Shown piece by piece: positions 60,494 through 64,000 of a DNA stretch of 64,000 nucleotides. Numbering within the stretch: position 1 is the stretch's first letter; every line of letters begins with the position of its first letter. The position numbers and the translations under genes were made by a program. The notes beneath the pieces were generated by a model that ran no database searches, was not told the origin of the DNA, and saw nothing but the letters and a program-made list of their open reading frames with translations. Origin of the DNA: Bacillota bacterium (GTDB lineage Bacteria > Bacillota > Clostridia > Oscillospirales > Ruminococcaceae); the NCBI GenBank assembly GCA_023412215.1, contig JAEYNX010000034.1, positions 254,433 through 318,432 of the forward strand. The letters are read 5' to 3'.

Positions 60494-60532
60494 CTGGTGC
60501 TGTCAGTTTGCTTTGTAAACCGATGGCACCAG
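60494..60532 (+). terminator. Weak intercistronic stem-loop after the binding-protein gene
   Basis: CTGGTGC and GCACCAG with a 25-base loop, flanked by further complementary bases (ACAG/CTGT), between the binding-protein stop and the permease start. Confidence 0.45.
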
Positions 60533-60561
60533 TTCTGTATAATACGGAGGAGGGAGACATT

Positions 60562-61455
60562 TTGCGACACGATAACTCGCTTGTTATAAAGCTGCGCAAG
60601 CCGGTTCTGGCTGCGCTTTTGGTTCCCGGCATCGCCATCTATGTTTTTATAACCATCATCCCATTGTTTACCGCCTTCGGGTATAGTCTTACCAGCTGGA
60701 GCGGAGGCCCCAAAAAGGTTTTCATCGGGCTACAAAACTACGCAGCGCTGATACACGACCACGTGTTCTGGCAGGCCTTGGGCAACAACCTGATCATCGT
60801 TTGTGGGAATATCGTTGTGCAGATGGGCATCGCCTTTTTGCTGACAGTGCTGTTCATGTCCAAGCCCATGCGCCTTAAGGGCTTTCACCGCACCGTCATC
60901 TTCCTGCCCGTTGTGCTTTCCGCCGTGGTGGTCGGCTTTATCTGGCAGATGATCTATTCCAGCGACTACGGCATGCTCAACGCGATCCTGCGCGCCCTGC
61001 ATCTCGACGCCTGGATACGCCCCTGGCTGGACGACCCGAAGCAGGTGATCTATTCCGTCACCATTCCGCTAATCTGGCAATACCTCGGCGTTCCGCTGAT
61101 GATCTTTATGTCCGCCGTGCAGGGCATCCCGAAGGATATCTACGAGGTGTGCGAGCTCGACGGCGCAACCGGGGTAAAAAAGGCCATGTACATCACCTTC
61201 CCCCTGATCTACGACTCGATCAAGGTCGCCATCATGCTGAGCATCTCTTCCAACATGCTGGTGTTCAGCCACATACTCGTCATGACGGGCGGCGGCCCGG
61301 GCACCCATTCGATGGTGCTTGCCCTTTACGCCTACAACACCTCGTTTGATAAGATGCAGCTTGGGTACGGCAGCGCGGTATCCATCGGCATCTTCATCTT
61401 AAGCTTCGGCTTGGTGCTGCTTTTCAAGACGCTCGCGGAGGTGAAGCAAAAATGA
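60562..61455 (+). CDS. CUT1 ABC transporter permease (MalF type), GH130 operon
   Basis: 297 aa starting at a TTG (60562) with GGAGGAGGGAG just upstream; an in-frame ATG at 60508 lies inside the intercistronic hairpin. Six predicted helices from ~18; EAA loop YEVCELDGATGVKKAMYITFP (the usual EAA is EVC here) and GGPGTHSMVLALYAYNTSF. Distinct in sequence from the two galactoside permeases. Confidence 0.91.
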   Translation: MRHDNSLVIKLRKPVLAALLVPGIAIYVFITIIPLFTAFGYSLTSWSGGPKKVFIGLQNYAALIHDHVFWQALGNNLIIVCGNIVVQMGIAFLLTVLFMSKPMRLKGFHRTVIFLPVVLSAVVVGFIWQMIYSSDYGMLNAILRALHLDAWIRPWLDDPKQVIYSVTIPLIWQYLGVPLMIFMSAVQGIPKDIYEVCELDGATGVKKAMYITFPLIYDSIKVAIMLSISSNMLVFSHILVMTGGGPGTHSMVLALYAYNTSFDKMQLGYGSAVSIGIFILSFGLVLLFKTLAEVKQK

Positions 61456-62309
61456 CCACCGATACGATATCCGCACCGCGAAAGGCCGCCGGATGGCTGG
61501 GGAAATCGCTTTTCAACCTGCTCATGCTGCTCTTTTCGGTCGGCTGTATCTTCCCCGTTATCTGGATTATGTACTCCTCCTTAAAAACAAAGGATGAGTT
61601 CATGCTCAACATCATCGCATTGCCGAAAAGCCCGCAGTTTCACAACTACTATACGGCGTTTATTGAAGGCAAGATGTACACCTACTTCTTCAACAGCTTT
61701 TTCAATACGATCGTTACGGTCATACTGGTGATCCTGCTGGCCTTCTGCATCGGGTATGCACTCTCCCGCTACCGTTTTCGGGGACGCAACGCCGTTTACA
61801 CCCTGTTTATCGCGGGTATGCTCATCCCGGTTTATTCGCTCATCGTTCCGCTGTTTATACAGTTTAAAAACCTTAACCTGTACGATCATCTCGGCACACT
61901 GATTCTGCCCTATATCGCACTGAGGCTGCCGCTCTCAATCTTTTTGTTTGAGAGCTTTATACGAACCATCCCCGTAGAGCTTGACGAAGCGGCGTATATC
62001 GACGGAGCGAACACCTTTTACACCATGTTTCGCATCATCTTCCCCACCTGTATGCCCGTGACCTCCACCGTGCTGATTCTCGCGTTTCTGGATACCTGGA
62101 ACGAGTTCCCCTTTGCGCTCACCCTCTTAAAGGACCGCAACCTTAGAACCCTGCCGGTTGGGCTCACGAATTTTTACGGCCAGTATACAACAGATTACAC
62201 CACCCTGATGGCGGCGCTGGTGCTGTCGATTCTGCCGGTTATCATCGTTTACCTGATTTTCCGCAATAAGATTATTCAGGGCATGACCGCAGGCGCCGTA
62301 AAGGGATGA
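61452..62309 (+). CDS. CUT1 ABC transporter permease (MalG type), GH130 operon
   Basis: 285 aa, six predicted helices, first at ~18-40 (LFNLLMLLFSVGCIFPVIWIMYSS). EAA loop LDEAAYIDGANTFYTMFRIIFP, C-terminal IQGMTAGAVKG. Overlaps the previous gene by four bases (ATGA), coupled translation. Confidence 0.93.
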   Translation: MTTDTISAPRKAAGWLGKSLFNLLMLLFSVGCIFPVIWIMYSSLKTKDEFMLNIIALPKSPQFHNYYTAFIEGKMYTYFFNSFFNTIVTVILVILLAFCIGYALSRYRFRGRNAVYTLFIAGMLIPVYSLIVPLFIQFKNLNLYDHLGTLILPYIALRLPLSIFLFESFIRTIPVELDEAAYIDGANTFYTMFRIIFPTCMPVTSTVLILAFLDTWNEFPFALTLLKDRNLRTLPVGLTNFYGQYTTDYTTLMAALVLSILPVIIVYLIFRNKIIQGMTAGAVKG

Positions 62310-62331
62310 TTATATAAAGGAGGCAGCTTTC

Positions 62332-63342
62332 ATGCCGCTCAAACGATACGCGCAAAACCCGATCGTGGTGCCCGGGGGGTATGCCTACCGGCGGGTATCC
62401 GTCTTTAACCCCGGTGTGATCTACGATAACGGCGAGTTCCTTATGTACGAGCGCGCCGCCGCAAGCCTGCGCCCGTTTCAAACGAGTATCGGCCTGCTTA
62501 AAAGCAAGGACGGCGTTCATTTTACCCCCATCGGCGACCAGCCAGTATGGACGGGGGCGAGCCTGGGCTTTCCTTCCGGCTCGGTGGAGGACGCGCGCGT
62601 GGTAAAGATCAACGGCACTTTTTACCTGTGCTACGCATTACAACCCTACGCCTTTGACTGCTGGCCGACAGGTATTGCCGTGCCGGATTATTACCCCGAG
62701 CACTACCCCCAGTGGGCGGACACCGGCACTCCGCCGATGATTACGCGCTCGGGCATCGCCGTCTCACGTGACGGCGTGCATTACGAGCAACTTTGCTACA
62801 CCACCCCCAAGGAGATAGACGACAGGGATAACGCGCTGTTCCCCGAAAAGATCGACGGCCGGTTTGCGCTGTTGCGCAGGCCCATGCAGTATGTCGGGGC
62901 GGAATACGGCACAGACATCCCGGGGATATGGATTTCCTATTCCGAACACCTGCAGGTATGGACCAAACCGGAGCTGGTTGCGGTGGCCGAAAACCCGGAG
63001 TGGGAGGGGCTAAAGATCGGCGCTGCCGCCACGCCGCTGCGCACCGAGCAGGGCTGGCTGGTTTTGTACCACGGGGTGGACGAACACTCGGTTTACCGGG
63101 TGGGCGCCATGCTGCTGGATTTAAACAATCCCCGGTGGGTAGTCGCGCGCACCAAAAGGCCGATCATGGAGCCGGAGATGCACTACGAAAAATTCGGCCT
63201 CGTCATCAACAACACCGTGTTCCCCACCGCCAACCTGATTGTAAACGACGAGCTATACATCTATTACGGCTGCTGCGACACCTGCATCTCGCTCGCGACG
63301 ATTCCGGTGGAGGAAATGTTAAAACTCATCCTAGAGAGTTAG
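62332..63342 (+). CDS. GH130-family glycoside phosphorylase/hydrolase
   Basis: Five-bladed beta-propeller enzyme (336 aa, usual length). GH130 members are mannosyl phosphorylases or mannosidases acting on beta-mannosides. The N-terminal FNPGVIYDNGEFLMYERA and the catalytic-acid motif VEDARV (E86, D87, R89) fit the family, as do LYHGVDEHSVYRVGAMLLDLNNP and the terminal YYGCCDTCISLATI. Whether it uses phosphate or water cannot be read off. AAAGGAGG lies before the ATG; last gene of the transporter operon, so it degrades the imported oligosaccharide in the cytoplasm. Confidence 0.92.
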   Translation: MPLKRYAQNPIVVPGGYAYRRVSVFNPGVIYDNGEFLMYERAAASLRPFQTSIGLLKSKDGVHFTPIGDQPVWTGASLGFPSGSVEDARVVKINGTFYLCYALQPYAFDCWPTGIAVPDYYPEHYPQWADTGTPPMITRSGIAVSRDGVHYEQLCYTTPKEIDDRDNALFPEKIDGRFALLRRPMQYVGAEYGTDIPGIWISYSEHLQVWTKPELVAVAENPEWEGLKIGAAATPLRTEQGWLVLYHGVDEHSVYRVGAMLLDLNNPRWVVARTKRPIMEPEMHYEKFGLVINNTVFPTANLIVNDELYIYYGCCDTCISLATIPVEEMLKLILES

Positions 63343-63444
63343 CTTCATGAAGCGCACCGGGCACAGATTCAGGTTTTTTTACGTGCGCGCGCCTATTCTT
63401 TAAAAACGCAATTTCGGCTCCCGCATAGCTATAAACCGAAAAGA

Positions 63445-63487
63445 AGCGACAACACTACTATTGATTGGCAGTGTTGTCGCTCTTATT
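63445..63487 (+). terminator. Terminator of the GH130 operon
   Basis: AGCGACAACACT, 13-base loop, AGTGTTGTCGCT, then CTTATT, about 100 bases after the GH130 stop. Confidence 0.8.
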
Positions 63488-63549
63488 GCATAAAGATGGA
63501 TCGTGCAGCGACGGCGGCGCCTTCGCACGGAACAGGGGAGTGACTTACC

Positions 63550-64000
63550 ATGCATATCTCCAAACGCAACGCTTCGATGATCGTTAAAGAGATCAGTGCC
63601 GTTATCGGGGAGCGCGTAAACATGATGAACCAGGACGGCATTATTATCGCCAGCACCGACGCAACCAGAATCGGCACCTTTCACGCGGCCTCCAAAAAGC
63701 TCATCGACGAAAAGCTGGACGAGCTGGTGATCCACGATATCAACGAGTACGAGGGTTCTCGCCCGGGCATCAATCTGCCCATCGAGTTTAACGGCGAGAT
63801 CACGGGCGTGATAGGGGTTACCGGCTCCTCGAAAGAGGTGCTCAAGTACGGCCAGATCATCAAGAAGATGACCGAAATCCTTATCCGCGACCACTACTAC
63901 CACGAGCAGAAGGAGATCGACAACAACATCCGCAACCGGTTCGTAGAGGAATGGATCTGCGGCGAGATGAAGAATATCAACCCCGCCATGGCGGACAGAG
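63550..64000 (+). CDS. CdaR-type sugar-diacid regulator (3' end outside window)
   Basis: Open reading frame from ATG 63550 (GGGGAG nine bases upstream) to the window edge; 150 residues are visible. It begins MHISKRNASMIVKEISAVIG and contains VNMMNQDGIIIASTDATRIGTFHAASKKLI and GINLPIEFNGEITGVIGVTGSSKEVLKYGQI, the N-terminal sugar-diacid-binding domain of CdaR regulators. The DNA-binding part would lie beyond the edge. In related bacteria CdaR controls glycerate/galactarate use; here the target is not in view. Confidence 0.92.
   Translation, partial: MHISKRNASMIVKEISAVIGERVNMMNQDGIIIASTDATRIGTFHAASKKLIDEKLDELVIHDINEYEGSRPGINLPIEFNGEITGVIGVTGSSKEVLKYGQIIKKMTEILIRDHYYHEQKEIDNNIRNRFVEEWICGEMKNINPAMADR

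Noticed and set aside
63400..63903. Minus-strand frame of 167 codons
   Set aside because: It is antisense to the CdaR-type gene, whose sequence is clearly recognisable, and it runs through the GH130 operon terminator.
1..64000. Insertion sequence, prophage or integrative element
   Set aside because: No transposase, integrase, target-site duplications or phage genes seen; gene content is uniformly metabolic and regulatory.

Overview
The window is a carbohydrate-utilisation region from a Gram-positive, Clostridia-like bacterium. The grounds are: lipoprotein-type solute-binding proteins, YesM/YesN two-component pairs, a GntR/LacI-chimeric AraR, AraM, a DUF815 ATPase, a monomeric [FeFe]-hydrogenase-like protein, strong AGGAGG ribosome sites, frequent GTG/TTG starts and sigma-A promoters. 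Species cannot be named from the sequence. I see no rRNA, tRNA, CRISPR array, insertion sequence or phage gene. Most genes lie on the minus strand.

Layout. (1) 1-1393 (+): end of kduI and a complete kduD/gno dehydrogenase, the pectin-uronate branch. (2) 1494-11857 (-): beta-galactoside operon with a CUT1 ABC transporter (binding protein, two permeases), GH2 LacZ, GH35 and a ROK sugar kinase, preceded by an AraC regulator. (3) 12235-13485 (+): araM. (4) 13629-21722 (-): YtfQRT-YjfF furanose-type CUT2 transporter with its YesM/YesN pair. (5) 21962-27172 (-): araD, araA, araB and araR. (6) 27378-32777 (-): AraNPQ-type transporter and GH127 beta-L-arabinofuranosidase; divergent at 33291-35879 (+) a LacI regulator and GH51 alpha-L-arabinofuranosidase. 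(7) 36103-45747 (-): second galactoside operon with CUT1 transporter, GH35-like enzyme, dgoD, dgoK, KDPG/KDPGal aldolase and a Gfo/Idh/MocA dehydrogenase, with a divergent IclR regulator. (8) 46846-48707: divergent LysR/EamA pair. (9) 48959-53359 (+): DUF815 ATPase, MFS transporter, GH2 enzyme. (10) 53381-55534 (-): small lipoprotein and [FeFe]-hydrogenase-like protein, followed by a palindromic repeat zone. (11) 55827-63342: YesN/YesM pair divergent from a CUT1 transporter with a GH130 enzyme. (12) 63550-end: CdaR-type regulator, cut by the window edge.

How it fits together (inference): the genes suit import and intracellular breakdown of oligosaccharides from the arabinan, galactan and arabinogalactan side chains of pectin plus beta-mannosides. 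None of the glycosidases has a signal peptide, so polymer cutting must be done elsewhere. Arabinose would enter the AraABD route. Galactose appears to have two fates: release by the AraC-linked LacZ/GH35 operon with unspecified onward metabolism, and a De Ley-Doudoroff-like route to pyruvate and glyceraldehyde-3-phosphate in the IclR-linked operon. None of the four CUT1 transporters has its own ATPase, so a shared MsmX-like ATPase elsewhere is implied.

Regulatory DNA is unusually readable: an AraR-like operator at araB, three TTAAACGTTTAA-type sites around the LacI/GH127 divergence, a perfect 24-bp palindrome at iclR, and a stem-loop after each of the five binding-protein genes.
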